From Zopfochytrium polystomum (taxonomy: Eukaryota; Chytridiomycota; Chytridiomycetes; Chytridiales; Chytridiaceae): 64,000 nt of DNA. The notes under the pieces were generated by a model that was given only the letters and a program-made list of their open reading frames with translations, was not told the DNA's origin and searched no databases. The stretch's first letter is position 1, and each line of letters opens with the position of its first letter. Location of the stretch: NCBI GenBank assembly GCA_025765615.1, contig JAIVFJ010000001.1, positions 496,001-560,000 on the forward strand, given 5' to 3'. Shown here piece after piece: positions 30,846 through 42,242 of the stretch. A program made the translations under genes and the position numbers.

Positions 30846-32366
30846 TCAAGGAGAATTTTTCATTTTTCGCTGTTTGGAACAAACAATGGCTGTTTGTTTG
30901 TTAGTTGTATGTTGTTGCTTTTTGGTCTTCATCTTTTTTTCATGTTCTTGTTTTTTTTTTTTTTGCTTTGTTTGAAAGGCTTTTGGGTGGCGAGTGGGAA
31001 AGTGGGTGGGGGACTCCACGCGGCGGAAGGCCCAAACAGAACAAAAAAAATTTTTGCTTGCGAGACAAGAAAGGAAAACCAGGCTAGCTGGGTTGTCAAG
31101 CTCCGTGGGAACACCGTCAGATTTCCAAGATTTCCTTCATACTGGTTGAATGAACAATAAAATAAAAATAAAATAAAAATATAAAAATTACTTTTTTTGA
31201 TCGCTGAGAAATGAAAAATGGAAAACAGATGCGAGAGTATGTGCCCCGCCACCGGCCGCTGAGCCCCTTCGATTTCGCCGAGGACCCGCCACACACACAC
31301 ACACACACCCGAACACTTGCAACCAATGAATGAATGGAACCAAAAGTAGAACCCCCCGATCGAATTGACTTTCCGCCAACTGTCCACACGCTTCTTTACT
31401 CACCTTAACAGGGAACGAACGGACTTCTCATGAAACGAACATCTGTCAGACCTCTTGTCACCACGGAAGCTGGGACACGCTTTCGCTTTCCCCCCCACCC
31501 CTCCAACTTTCATTGGTGCCAACCAGCGTTGCGCTTACCATTCCTTGCCTCCATCTTCCTTCGTTCTTCCCTTGTTGTCTTGTTTGTCTTTGGATGCAAC
31601 GTATTCCGGCGTGCGCAGCCCAGACGGTAGAGAGTGATCGAATTCAGCTCAGACAACGTTGTCTTGATTGTCTTGGCTCCCCCTTCGCCTTGGCGACTCC
31701 TTGCCCAAACTTGGGCAAATTACGCGGGGATGGAGACTTTTATTCGCACAAATGTGTCAATCATGCGTTCATGGGTGTAAGTCCGACGTCATATCAGGCG
31801 AGAGCGTCAGCGACAGCAAAATGCTGCGCCAGATTTGTGGTGTCCCAAACTCCTTTCGCACTTTTCCGTTCATGCAAAGAAAGGTGTTAGACGAACTGTC
31901 AACAATGGAACATGAAACAGAACAGGCGAAAGGACTCGAACTTTTGACTGTATCCTCCAATGTGCGTTACCGTTACCACTCAGTTGAATTCCCAAATGCA
32001 ATCTGCTCCCCGTCGTCCTGAACGACAACTACCGGATGTTATGCGCCATGACACCAACACGTGAAGGCTGATACTCACTGTTTACTTCCGACTTTCGCAT
32101 TGTGACGGACTGTTACATTTTCGTCGAGCAGCCTCTAATCACCAACTCTGACGAAAGTTCGTGCTGTTCAGCAAGGCCACGTGATTTACTGTTTCAGGCA
32201 ATGATTGGAATGTTTTCACCTTGGCTCTGACTCTTCCTCTCAGAACGTCCTAACATCCACCGAAGGCATCTTCACTCCAATGCGTGTTCGTTCTCTGGGT
32301 CAGACTGCGACGTCTTGGAATGGAGACTTGCTGCAGAGACAAAAATAGAAAAACCAGTCCGCTCCG
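30685..32366. other. Intergenic region with A40 run
   Basis: No gene supported over 1.7 kb. Contains an A40 run (30803-30842), T-rich stretches (30940-30965), a (CA)n run (31289-31307) and AT-rich DNA. Short ORFs lack conserved features or splice logic. Confidence 0.5.
30803..30842. repeat. A40 homopolymer
   Basis: Forty uninterrupted A on the plus strand, about 120 bases upstream of the carbonic anhydrase start. It could be a poly(dA:dT) promoter element or the tail of a retroposed fragment; no target-site duplication is evident. Confidence 0.9.
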
Positions 32367-34024
32367 ATGGCGCCTCCTCTCACCGCCGGAGAAGAATGCA
32401 GGCTATGCGGCCAAGCCTTCTCGGCTTTTGCCAGCGCGACTGGCGCCGGAGCCATCCCAAGGTAACAAGCGCTGCTGATTGTGGTCCACCGATCCACATG
32501 CGGGGATCCTCCTGCCTTTGATGCGTATTGTCACGGGTCTCTCCGGTCCTCCTCACATTCTCACGATCATCGTGCCGCAGCAACTTCATCACGATGGCAA
32601 TGGCGATCTCAATAGTGCGAGGAAGTGTCGGTGTAGCGATCGTTCGTCTCAAGACTGGCGGTAAGCCATTTTGATGCGATCTTCCATGTTTATTTCTGAT
32701 TGTGCTCGAAATGGTATCAGAATGGAGCGCCCCATGCGCCATCATGCTCGAGAACCCGTCTGGTCAAATCCAGCCTGGCCAAGATACCATCTTACTGTTC
32801 ATGTCGGAAACTTCAGTCTTATCGCTGGTCTCCCGGACGCGATTGATCCTCAACTCGACTCATCGTTTTGAAGCGGGCCCTTACGGACAGGCAAAAATCG
32901 CTGAGGGAGTCGGTTAGTTGTGGTACTTCTCCGCACATGTTCGTGACATGGCCACCAAACTCATCGCGTTACCTCTCTCTGCTACGACAGACATTTACGG
33001 CTACGTCCGCTTCAACAACGCCTTCACCCCTGCAGATCTGATCCAGGCACACATGACTGGTTGGGGAGTTCGGGAGGACATGGAGCGCCATGCTCGTTGG
33101 CACGGACCCCAAGTCACTTGGGCAGACGTGCTCATGAACAAGATCTCTGTCGATCGATCATCAATCGGCAATACGCTCTACGTCGTTGCAAACATGGCTG
33201 CTGGAGGAAAGTCGACTGGTGTCATCGAGATCAAAGGGAAGAAAAACTTCGCAGACTTGGAGAAACTCGCTGTGCGACGAGGGCTCGATGGACCGAATGG
33301 TCACCAAGGTGCTGCTGCAAGCCCAACTGTTGCTGCCGGTGCAGTGGCGAGCCCCACAGGAGGAGCCGGTGCCGCGACGGCTACAACAACTGCAGCTGCT
33401 TCAGCAGCAACAGCAACAGCTTCAGCTTCAGCAGCAGCAACAACAACAATTACTCTTACAGCAGCAGCAAGCCGAGCAACAGCAACTCGTGCAGCTGCAA
33501 GCGCAACAAGCTCAGCAATTGCAGCAGCAGCAAGCCAATCCAGCTCAGCAGCTCCAGAATACCCTCGCTCAAATACAGCAGCAGCTTCTCCAAGTTCAAT
33601 ATTTACAGCAAACGCAGGGCGGACTCACGCCACAGCAGCAGCAGCAGTACCAGCAATTGCTCCTCCTTCAGCAGCAGACCCAGCTTCAACTCCAGCAACT
33701 TCAACAGCCGAACCTTCCATCTCTTTCGGCCGACCTCATTGGACCGTCCTTGGTCTCCCCCACGGCTCAGCCTGTTCTGCCTGCAGGGAACGACCTTGGG
33801 CTCCAACTGCAACTTCAAGCCCAACAGCAGCAGCGCCTCCAGCAACAGCTCCTGCTTTTGCAGCAACAAGCCCAATCTCCCAACATGATGCTGCAAGCGC
33901 GTGAGCACGCCGTCAGCCTTCAAGTGCAGAAAACCTTGAGGATCAGATCAAGTCGTTGCAAGATCAAGCGAAAATGGTCGAAAGGCAACAAGAGGCAATA
34001 CGGAACGCAATGCGCAAGATCTGA
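32367..34024 (+). CDS. SYLF (Ysc84-like) domain protein with glutamine-rich tail
   Basis: Exons 32367-32461, 32581-32660, 32721-32912 (donor GTTAGT) and 32991-34024. The joined N-terminal 200 residues resemble the SYLF lipid/actin-binding domain: SVGVAIVRLKTGEWSAPCAI, then DTILLFMSETSVLSLVSR, FEAGPYGQAKIAEGVDIYGY and VTWADVLMNKISVD, in the order expected for that family (inference). A zinc-like CRLC pair starts the protein. The second half is about 230 residues of Gln/Leu-rich low complexity coded by mixed CAG/CAA, then a short coiled coil (NLEDQIKSLQDQAKMVERQQ) to the stop. The Q-rich part is one base out of frame with the SYLF part (break between 33186 and 33320), and the coiled coil again (AAAA near 33930). 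Yeast relatives carry SH3 instead of a Q-rich tail. Confidence 0.6.
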
Positions 34025-34232
34025 TCGGTTTTTCTCGCATTGCGTGAATCGTGCTGGAGAGTTTGGTCGTGGAAGCTGGGGGTGAACATTGTGAGGACTG
34101 TGGATAGACCAGAGGGGGAAGTGGGGTGCAGCGGTCAAGTTTCTTTTGAGTAAATGGTTAGGCCTCGTTTATATGTATGTGAACATCGGCCATCCGTGAA
34201 AAAACTTCAGCGAGCGTACCACCAAAGATCAA

Positions 34233-37200
34233 ATGGCATCCGCCACCGCCAGCACACCCTTTGCGGGAGGCATTCCCCGAACAATGACACCTCATTGCTC
34301 GACGCTTCCTCCCCGTCCACGCTCAACCCATCCCAGCCGACAGCTTCCCCAGCGATGCGACGATCACCCTCGAAAGCGGCTACTCCGGCTGCCTGCCGAT
34401 TCTTCGCCACTCCCCATGGTTGTCGCAACGGCGATGCATGCCGCTTCCTCCACACGGTCGTCGCCACTGCGCCGATCACTTCTCCCGTTTCTTCCGTAAC
34501 CACTTCAACTCCGCAACCGGTTGAAGGAACAACCTCAGACGCGAGGTCAAGTATCCCTTCATCGCCCGAAGCAAGGCTCGGCTGCAAAGAAACCCTGCCG
34601 GTTCTTCTCCACCCAAACAGGCTGCCGCTCCGGAGAGGCCTGCCCGTTCCTGCATATCCTGGTCGCACGCGATCCATCCGACGGAACGTCAGCCCCAGCA
34701 ATCCCCAGCGTGGCATCGGCTCGATTGATCTCGCAGGGCAAGATCCTAAAGCAGGCGAAACAGCAGCATGATCGGGTGACGTCTGCCGCCCGATCGGCGA
34801 CCGTGGCCGCGAACGAGGCCAAGTCACCTCCGCGTCGTGGTGCACCCAGCCTGCAGAGGGGCCAAAAGAAGAAAATGAAGGAAGGTCAAGGTCGCACGCT
34901 ACCTTCTCGAAGAAGAGGCGGCGGCCGCCTGCGACGGCGTCGAGGGCTCGAGAGCTCAGCTTCCGCGCAAGAAGGAGAGGAAGAAGGGAAAGTCAGGCGG
35001 AGACGCCCCCGAGCCGGCTCCGCCAGCTCCAGCAACCTCGTCGTCCAACTCTTCTTCTTCCCGACCTTACCCCTTCCCGGCCCGCCGTTTCTCGCCCTGC
35101 CGTTTTTCGCCCCGCTGTGGTCCGTCCGTCGGCTGCCAGCGCCAACCCCGACGCGACGCCCCTCGCTCTCGAGCTCGAGGCGCTCGAACGACGCTTCCGG
35201 GCCACCGGCTTCCACGTCGCGGCGGACCGCCCGGAGCCAACCACCGCCGACCCCACCATCGTCGAGCTTTCCCTCGTCCCCACCGACCCCGATTTCCCCT
35301 TCGAGCTGGAATCGCTGCGCGTGCGCCTCATTCTCACGACCGCGGGCGAACCGGCAACCGGCGGGCGCACCGGCGTCGGAGTCCACTCGCGCATCAAGGT
35401 CCTGAACACGGAGATTCCGGGTGACCTGGCCCGACGCGTCGAGAGGGGCTGGGAACGCCGCGTGGATGTCCTCGGTCGGTCCCAGACGAGTGCGTCGGGC
35501 GCGGGATCGGGGCTGGTGGGGGGCGGCGGGTCCGTGCTGTTGGGGCTGCTCAACTGGCTGGACCGCGAGCTGGAACGCCTGTTGATCGCGTCGGACAGCG
35601 ACGGCATCGGAACAGTCACTTTAGGTACGCAACGATCAAGGTGTGGAAGGAGGAGCAGCTGCCTCTGACGGCCAAATCTCGACTGCTATCGAAGGTATGG
35701 TCGCTGTCGCAAGAGCTCAAGTAGGTGGACCCAGCGGTGGGCCACCTAGCTTCAAAGACCGAGTGTTCTATTACGGTGTGCCCGTTGCGGGTGAGGGTAG
35801 TGAAGGTGCCGAAACAGAGCGGACAGGGTCAGAGTTTAACGAGGACGATGATGAGGACGACGACGACGAAGAGGAGGATATCGATGAGAACGACGAAGAT
35901 GGTGAAGAAGGCCAGGGCGGCTCCGATGATGGTGACGACAGCGACCCAGCTGCGGAAGGCGAAGACTACAACCCGACTGGACCGACTAACCAGGCGTCGG
36001 CTTCGCCCTCATCTACGCCGCACCGCGGAATCCACGTCCGCCTCCCCGGCGTCAAGCTCCAAAACGTAGCCATGCTCCGTCTTCTCACGCCCACGCTGCA
36101 CCTCCGCTGCGTCCGCTGCCGCACAGAGGCCGAACTGCCGACCTCCCTCCGCTCCCAGCCAAGCGCGAACGCCCCTCCCGCAGCTCCGACGGCGCAGACT
36201 GCGCTGCCGGAGCGCAACCCGCACCCGTGCCCAACGTGTACGTTGCCGTGGTCGGTCGCCTACCGGCCGCTTGCCGCCGGCGTTGTCGGCAGCATCGTCA
36301 ATGCTCGCACCGTGTCGTCCGCGTCGACCGGCGTCGGGTACCTCGACCTGGAACGGTGCGTTCCGTTGGATGTCATGGCGGCGAGCGCCTGGGAACTCAC
36401 GTGCGAAGGGTGTGGAGGCGTCGGGAAGGTTTTGAAACGGCTCGACCGAGGGAGTGAGGTGAAGGTCGGGTGCGAGACGTGTTCGACAAAGATGGTTGTT
36501 CTGGGTGAGTAAGATCGTTTTAATTGCTGGTTTTGCGCTGTTTGCATCCAATGCCTCAACTCACTCCGAACTTCATCCTCCTCCGCTCCCCGATCCCAAC
36601 CATCAGTCGACCAGATTCGCTTCGTCACCCTCGCACCCAGCGTCCACAACTCGAATCTCGATGCCGTCACTTCAAAGAGAAAATCCAAGAAAACCGACGA
36701 CGGTGTCGTCCAAGGAGAACCCCTGCCAAAAAACGGCGCATGCGTTCACTACCGAAAGTCGTACCGGTGGTTCCGGTTTCCTTGCTGTGGCCGACGTGCG
36801 CAAACCCGTTCTTTTCCTCTATTTTTTTTTTACTTGGAACTTTTTCGTTCCTTCCCCCGAGGCAACCGCGTCCGGTTAATTAATTTATTTTGCCTCGACC
36901 TTTGGCCCCTTTATCGATTTTCAATGCCAGTCTACGCCTGCGACAAGTGTCACGAAGAAGGAAAGCCGGACGGCCACGAAATGGCGTGGGCTACTCGAAT
37001 GGTCTGCGGGTAAGCATTCCCGCGGGTTGTGGTTTTTTTCGCCCGCATAGAAAACACAAACCCTTCGGATCATTTCATTTTTTTTACTTTTCTTTTTGAA
37101 AAAATTTATCAGCTTTTGCTCGCGCGAACAGCAGTACTCGCAAAAGGCCTGCCTCTGCGGTAAGGACCTGACGCGCAACTCCAAGGGCAGCGGATTCTGG

Positions 37201-37311
37201 GAAGGCGGGCACGGCACGCGGAGTCGGGTTCTCATGAGCAGACGGGAGGGAAGAAAGTTTAAAGGGCTGTCGAAAACGGTGTCGGGCGCGAAGATGAAGG
37301 CGGGTGGATGA
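34233..37311 (+). CDS. CCCH and CHY zinc-finger protein
   Basis: Large zinc protein of a fungal type. Order: two C-x8-C-x5-C-x3-H fingers (CRFFATPHGCRNGDACRFLH at 34400-34459 and CRFFSTQTGCRSGEACPFLH near 34591), typical RNA-binding CCCH; basic/acidic linker; RWD-like segment (LALELEALERRFRATGFH to FPFELESLRVRLIL, 35160-35340); acidic run (35845-35960); four CxxC pairs (LRCVRC, PCPTC, LTCEGC, VGCETC); and the CHY finger (ACVHYRKSYRWFRFPCC at about 36750, YACDKCHEEGKP, MVCGFCSREQ, CLCGK). Introns are seen after 36507, 37011 and others. Frame breaks: near 34280 (C run), 34567 (one C extra), about 34900. Start from the first ATG in the best frame. Likely RNA- or ubiquitin-related, but function not established. 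Confidence 0.75.
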
Positions 37312-37792
37312 TGAGATTGTGGGGTGCCGTTTCCATTTTTTCTTTTTCGATACTAATGTTTTGTCGTCTTTGGAATTTTACTTGGGCTAACCAAAGAGCC
37401 AAGGAGCGGTTTTTGCTCCAATGCATCAGAGAAAGTAAGATCCAAAAAGTTCGAAGTATTGGAAAGAGTTCGTCCAAACGCTCCTTCGTTTATGAAAGCA
37501 GTTTGGGGAGGCCAAGTATTGGATAGGAATTATTCGTTCCTTCAAATGTGAAGACTGGCTGGTGGCAAGCAGAAGATCCAAACGGAAAAAAATAAAATAA
37601 AATAAAGTAAACTATAGCGGCAAAGGGATGAGGCCCAGCAGCACTCAGATCGCTCCATGCAGGGGCGACGAGCGGCCGCGAACGAGGAAGAGGAAGAGGA
37701 CGAGGAGTATGACGAAGCGGCTGGGGGAAACTGAAATGAATGAGGGACAACACACAACGGTTCCATAGAATGCGATTTCACTATGGCAGTGC
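37312..37792. other. Intergenic region, convergent
   Basis: 3' regions of the CHY protein and the metallothionein. T-rich, no gene recognised; a TAAAA-type run at 37589-37607. Confidence 0.5.
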
Positions 37793-38175
37793 TTAGGTGC
37801 AGCGGCAGTCAGCGCATTTGCAGCCGCCACCGCAGCAGTTGGGGTTCGAGCAATTGCAGCCGCCGTTCGACCAGGCCGTCGACGCACCGCCAAAGGTCTG
37901 TGGACAGGGCCATGCGTTTGCACTTACTTGGAAAGGGAACTAGGAGAGGGGGACTTACCCAGGCAGGCTCGGCTTCGGCCAGGGGGGCGGCCATGGGAAG
38001 CTCGTCGCGCTCCTCGTCAATCATGTAGCCGCCCTTGCAGCTGTGAAATATTACGAATGAGAGGCAAGAAGTGTTGCCATTAGGAGACCAGCGCCACGGT
38101 CCCACAACATCCCTCGACTTACGTGCAGTCCTTGCCGCACTTGCAGTCCCTCACGCATCCGCAGCCGCAAGGCAT
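37793..38175 (-). CDS. Metallothionein-like protein, three exons
   Basis: A gene too split for ORF finding. Exons 38175-38123, 38040-37959 and 37897-37793, all with GTAAGT/CAG-type splice sites; phases agree exactly (53+82+105 bases) and give 79 residues. N-terminal cluster MPCGCGCVRDCKCGKDCTCK has seven Cys in C-x-C and C-x3-C spacing; C-terminal cluster CNCSNPNCCGGGCKCADCRC has eight. The acidic linker (IDEERDELP...EAEPAW) has none. This is the two-domain layout of metallothioneins, which bind Zn/Cu/Cd through thiolates in the cytosol. His and Phe are almost absent (one Phe in exon 3). A long (GA)n tract lies 150 bases upstream. Very likely a real, expressed gene. Confidence 0.87.
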
Positions 38176-38324
38176 CTTTCTTCGATTCTTGTGAGCTTGG
38201 TGTCAGAAAGGCAGTTTGGCGAGGAGAAGGAAGCAGGGAAGATCGGTGAAGAAGGCAGTCGGCGAGTTGGGAGCGCGCGAGATGCTGTCTTTTTAAAGGG
38301 GCGGGCTGTCAGAAGAAAGAACAC

Positions 38325-38360
38325 GAGAGAGAGAAGAGAGAGAGAGAGAGAGTGAGAGAG

Positions 38361-38392
<32 letters not shown>

Positions 38393-38393
38393 C

Positions 38394-38452
<59 letters not shown>
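38325..38452. repeat. (GA)n microsatellite upstream of the metallothionein
   Basis: About 125 bases of AG dinucleotide with small interruptions, starting 150 bases 5' of the metallothionein start codon. It could act as a GAGA-type or open-chromatin promoter element. ORFs across it are artefacts. Confidence 0.95.
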
Positions 38453-38458
<6 letters not shown>

Positions 38459-39768
38459 TCTGCTGGAGAGACAAAAAACCAAAAAAAAAAAAAAGAACAC
38501 GCCTGCGCTGTTTTTGCCCAGCCTTGGTCCAAGCGCGGCTGGCAAGCCCGAAGTAAAAATTTTTTCCTTCTTCCTTCCTCCTGCTGCCGTCGCAAGCCTG
38601 CTTACATAAAAAATAAAATAAAATAAAAAAAAGAGGCCAACCAACAATACAATCAGGTTTCCAAGGTATAAGATGTTAATAGGCGGAGAGCCTTCTGACT
38701 CGCACGAGACTAGTGGTTGCAACATTGGTGCATGAGATCCGAGACTTCACAAGATTGGAAGTTTGCTTGTTAGTGGACTATTAGTACTCGATCTCCCATT
38801 TTCTCGTGGTACAGCGAGTAAGATTTCCGTTGAAATGCAAATATTGTCTGTGCATGTGTCGAGCCTCTATTGTCGTACTCTGGTCGCAGGACGAACCAGA
38901 GCGACTTCCAGAAAGGCTCAAATGGTGCGTTGCTACGGTTTCGCAGGGATAATACATCACAAATAGGCTCATGTACGTGAAACAGCCAACCCGTCGTTCC
39001 CGTCGGTATTTTGATTTGTCTATTCCTCGTTCCTCTTTTTCCCCTTTCGTTATCTCTATACGCTTGTGTGATAGTTTTGGCAGAAAAATAACAAGAGAGA
39101 GACAGTGCGCGGTCGGGACTTCGAGGTTCACTTCTCTTGTTTCTTGGTGCAAAGGATTGATTGAAGGAGACCGTGGAGGCAAATAACAAAGCAAACCCGA
39201 CCAAGCGACAAGCCAACGACGACGGCCCTCGACAAGGCGCTGCGCGAGCACGAGATGGTTCGTGGCTTCCTCTCCGTTCCAACACGCTCTTTTCCCCCGG
39301 TCTGTTTCGACCTCCGCCCTCCCCCAACTCCCTGTTCTTCTCGCCCTTGCTCGACTCGCAACCACCACCGGCACAGGCCCCGAAAATTCATTCCTGACGA
39401 GCTCGAGCTCTTTGGACGACCCTGAAGAGCTACAACCAAGGTTCTGTCAAATCAATCGGGCATGATCGCCACCGAACGTGGGGCAGTCACAGTGGGAAGT
39501 GTTCGCTCATTTTGTGCACGTATCAAGTAAACAGATAATTGCAAACCCAGATGAAGGTGAGACAGAGAATTCAAAGGAGTGTCTTGCACTGAGGACAGTT
39601 CGGCCCGCAGCACGAAGAGCAAGGAGAAACGAAAAAAATAAGGGCAAAGAAGACGCAACACAAAAGTAGTGGATAAGCTAAGCAGTAACATCATATGAAA
39701 TGGTAAGAGAATCATTCCCGCGATAAAAAAAACCAAGAAAGAAGCCAGGTCCCTGTTCACCGAGCGCC
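38453..39768. other. Intergenic region, one gene-like segment
   Basis: Mostly AT-rich with no gene. The segment 39180-39420 is GC-rich and coding-like (for example TALDKALREHEM then FIPDELELFGRP on the plus strand, with a possible GTTCGT donor between), but no family is recognised and frames break. Confidence 0.35.
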
Positions 39769-41534
39769 TCAGAGGAACAAAACGGCGCCAGCGACACCGG
39801 CAGCAGCAGCCGCCGCGGCCGACTCCACCCACCGTCCCGCCTGCCGGTATCCCTTGGACGTCTTTGCGGTCGTGGCAGATCCAGTAACGCCAGTCGACCC
39901 GCTGCGGCCCTTTGCCAGCGCAAAGCCGATTTGCTTCTTGGAGTAGTCGAACACCGAGTAGTACCGCTTCAAGAACGTGTTCCCCAGCAGCACCGTGTTC
40001 GTCGGCAGCACAGTGCCCGTCGGTGGGTTCACCTGGAACCCGATAAAGCACTCGGTGCCGTCGTTGACAATGTACTCGGCCGGCGTCAGGTACAGGCTGC
40101 CGCCGTTGCCCATGTTGATCTGGAAGTTTGGCGCGGTTGTGGACGACTGGGCGGTGCAATCTACCAGGTAGAGGTAGTCGTAGGTGCCGGTGCCGATAGC
40201 AGTCTTTTTCGCAGAGGAGAATGCTTTGGCCAGCTGGTCGACGACCGTCTGCGGGAGCAGGCCGAGGGATGTTCCCGTGTCCATGATGACGATCGACGGG
40301 TTGTTGGTGGCCGACGTGCCAGTGTACGTGAAACTGGATCCAACGGTAATGGAGGTCAACGGAAGCGCCCATTCTCCCAAGAGGTTCACGTAATCGGATG
40401 TGTCAATCGGGAACCAAGAGAGCGACTCCGACGAGTTTGCAAACAGGGAGGTATCGTAGCCGCCAAAGACGACCTCCCCAGTCGTTTCACCCACGGCGAG
40501 GTAGTACGAAAACATTGGCGTCGACACAATGCTCTTCGACACCATAACGTCGAACAGAGGAGTGTTTACCGAATGTCCCACGGCCGATGCGCTGACCGGA
40601 AGACTCATCCCGACGATTCCATCCACGTCGTTTGCGCCGCTGCTAGATGTTTGGTAGGTGGTTGCCTCTGTGAATTCGTACGACGGCACGCTGAAGCCAG
40701 AGACGGTGACGGTATCGATCGCGAGAGATCCCTGCAACGGTTGTACCGTCGGCATAGGTGGAAGTCGAGGACGCTTGGTTTGGGTTGGAGTATGTTGAGC
40801 TCTTGGAAGCGGTATAAACATTTGGGGATGACGTGCAAACCGAGGACGTGCACTTTGACGAGATGACCCACAGGTCGTATGATCCTGCAAGTCGTTGTAA
40901 CATGGTGAACAGTATTAGGAGGCGATCGGCGGAAGTACGTCACAGCCACATACCAGTATCAAACAGAACCCGGAAAGATTGAGCTGGTGTGCCGATCGAG
41001 ATTGCGCCTCGGAACTGCAAAATTACCGCGATTCATGTCAGCAAACGGAAAGCGCCATTCTGGCAAATACCCACCTCTGTGATGATATTGGGGTACACTT
41101 CGATCGTCTGCGTCGATCCTCCTCCCGTGACCGCAGCTGATTGCAGCGACGACTTCAAGTTTGAAACAGAGTCGATGCGGTTTCTGATGCTTGCGTGGGG
41201 TTGCGACGAGCCGTTCCCACAAATAAGTGGGATCCTAAGGATGATGAAGAGGCCACGATCAGAAAGGTGAGGGGAGGTGCAGCTACATCATCTATCAACC
41301 CACTTGACCAGGTTCCCATCTCGCGGGAACAGAAAGTGGCCGTTGTCGGATGGAGCGGCCGCGGTGGCGGCTGGGGCGACCGCGTACGCCACCGCAGCGA
41401 TCAGCGTGGCCGCAGCTGATAGCGCTCGAGCAGCGGACAACTGGCGACGGCGTCTGTGGAGTCCGGCTCGTGCAGGAGCAGCTGTTTAGGCTGCTTCGGC
41501 TGCTGCGGCTGACGGATGGGGCTATGAGGACCAT
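39769..41534 (-). CDS. Pepsin-like aspartic protease 2 (A1, probable GPI anchor)
   Basis: Same architecture as protease 1 with an N-terminal signal region (SAAATLIAAVAYAVAPAATA), propeptide to IITE, and ISIGTPAQSFRVLFDTG split by a phase-1 intron (donor 40952, GTATGT) before SYDLWVISSKC. Second site IVIMDTGTSLGLLP. Late segments TNTVLLGNTFLKRYYSVFDY are typical. The C-terminus is Thr/Ser-rich then AAAAAAAGVAGAVLFL, a GPI-type tail. Frame breaks: near 40740 the sequence ACCGTTGCAGG must lose one T to read YADGTTVQGSLAIDTVTV; the signal-peptide exon needs one correction to connect to the ATG at 41534. The most diverged of the five proteases (SYDLWV, DYVNLLGEWALPL). Start codon is the least certain part. 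Confidence 0.85.
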
Positions 41535-41654
41535 GGTAGCGGTGCGAAGGGGGTGCGAAGGGGTTGCGGCAGGCGAACGACGAATATAACAAATTTTTGG
41601 CGTGAGACAATCAAAGAATGCAACAAATGAAAATGTGAAGAGGTCTGGTGCGCA

Positions 41655-41760
41655 ATGAGAGAGAGACAGACAAGGAGACAGAGACGAGAGAGGGAGAGAG
41701 AGACTGAGCGAGGGAGACTGAGAGAGAGAGAGAGAGAGAGTGTGTGTGTGTGTGTGTGTA
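41655..41760. repeat. Compound (GA)n/(GT)n microsatellite
   Basis: Interrupted GA run that passes directly into about ten GT repeats at 41741-41759. Confidence 0.9.
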
Positions 41761-42086
41761 AGGGGAGAGCCGCTCAATGCGCGGTTGAGGGGTCGGCACC
41801 CTCCCAATTTGAGGGCAGCGAGAAATGGGGCGGTACGAAGAAAAGACCCACACCGGCGGAGACTGGCGGTGAGACAAACTCAGGGAAAAGAATGATAAAA
41901 CCTAAAACAAAAAAAAGCTGGGGTGGGTGTATATTTGGCACACGCACACAACAACCAACGCAAGCACTTCTTGGCGTCTTGCCACCGCCACCACCGATGG
42001 ATTCCAACAAAAAAACAACACAAAAGGGGACGCCGTTAGTCGCGGCCCTAAATTTCTTACTTTTTATTTTTTATTTAATACATGTA

Positions 42087-42109
42087 ATAATAATAATAAT
42101 AATAATAAT
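42087..42109. repeat. (AAT)n microsatellite
   Basis: About seven perfect AAT units, 130 bases 3' of the protease 3 stop. Confidence 0.9.
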
Positions 42110-42242
42110 GGCCTGCATTTGCGTCTTGGCAGAGTGTGCGCTCTCCGCTCTTGGCACTGGGTGGTCGGTGGGTCATGCATGACCCGCCCAACAAGATGCC
42201 CCCGCGACTCCGCCAGAAGCCGCGGAGCGCGCCACAAACTTA

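Larger units (their letters stand above)
41535..42242. other. Intergenic region with microsatellites
   Basis: Contains a compound (GA)n(GT)n tract (41655-41760) and (AAT)n (42087-42109). No gene; the long ORFs are repeat translations. Lies between the starts and ends of two proteases in tandem. Confidence 0.6.

Noticed and set aside
23000..38500. Possible CRISPR-like arrays
   Set aside because: All repeats are simple microsatellites or homopolymers with no spacer structure, and the genome is eukaryotic.
38151..38725. Ser/Leu-rich ORFs over the second GA tract
   Set aside because: Microsatellite translation; the real gene here is the metallothionein on the minus strand.
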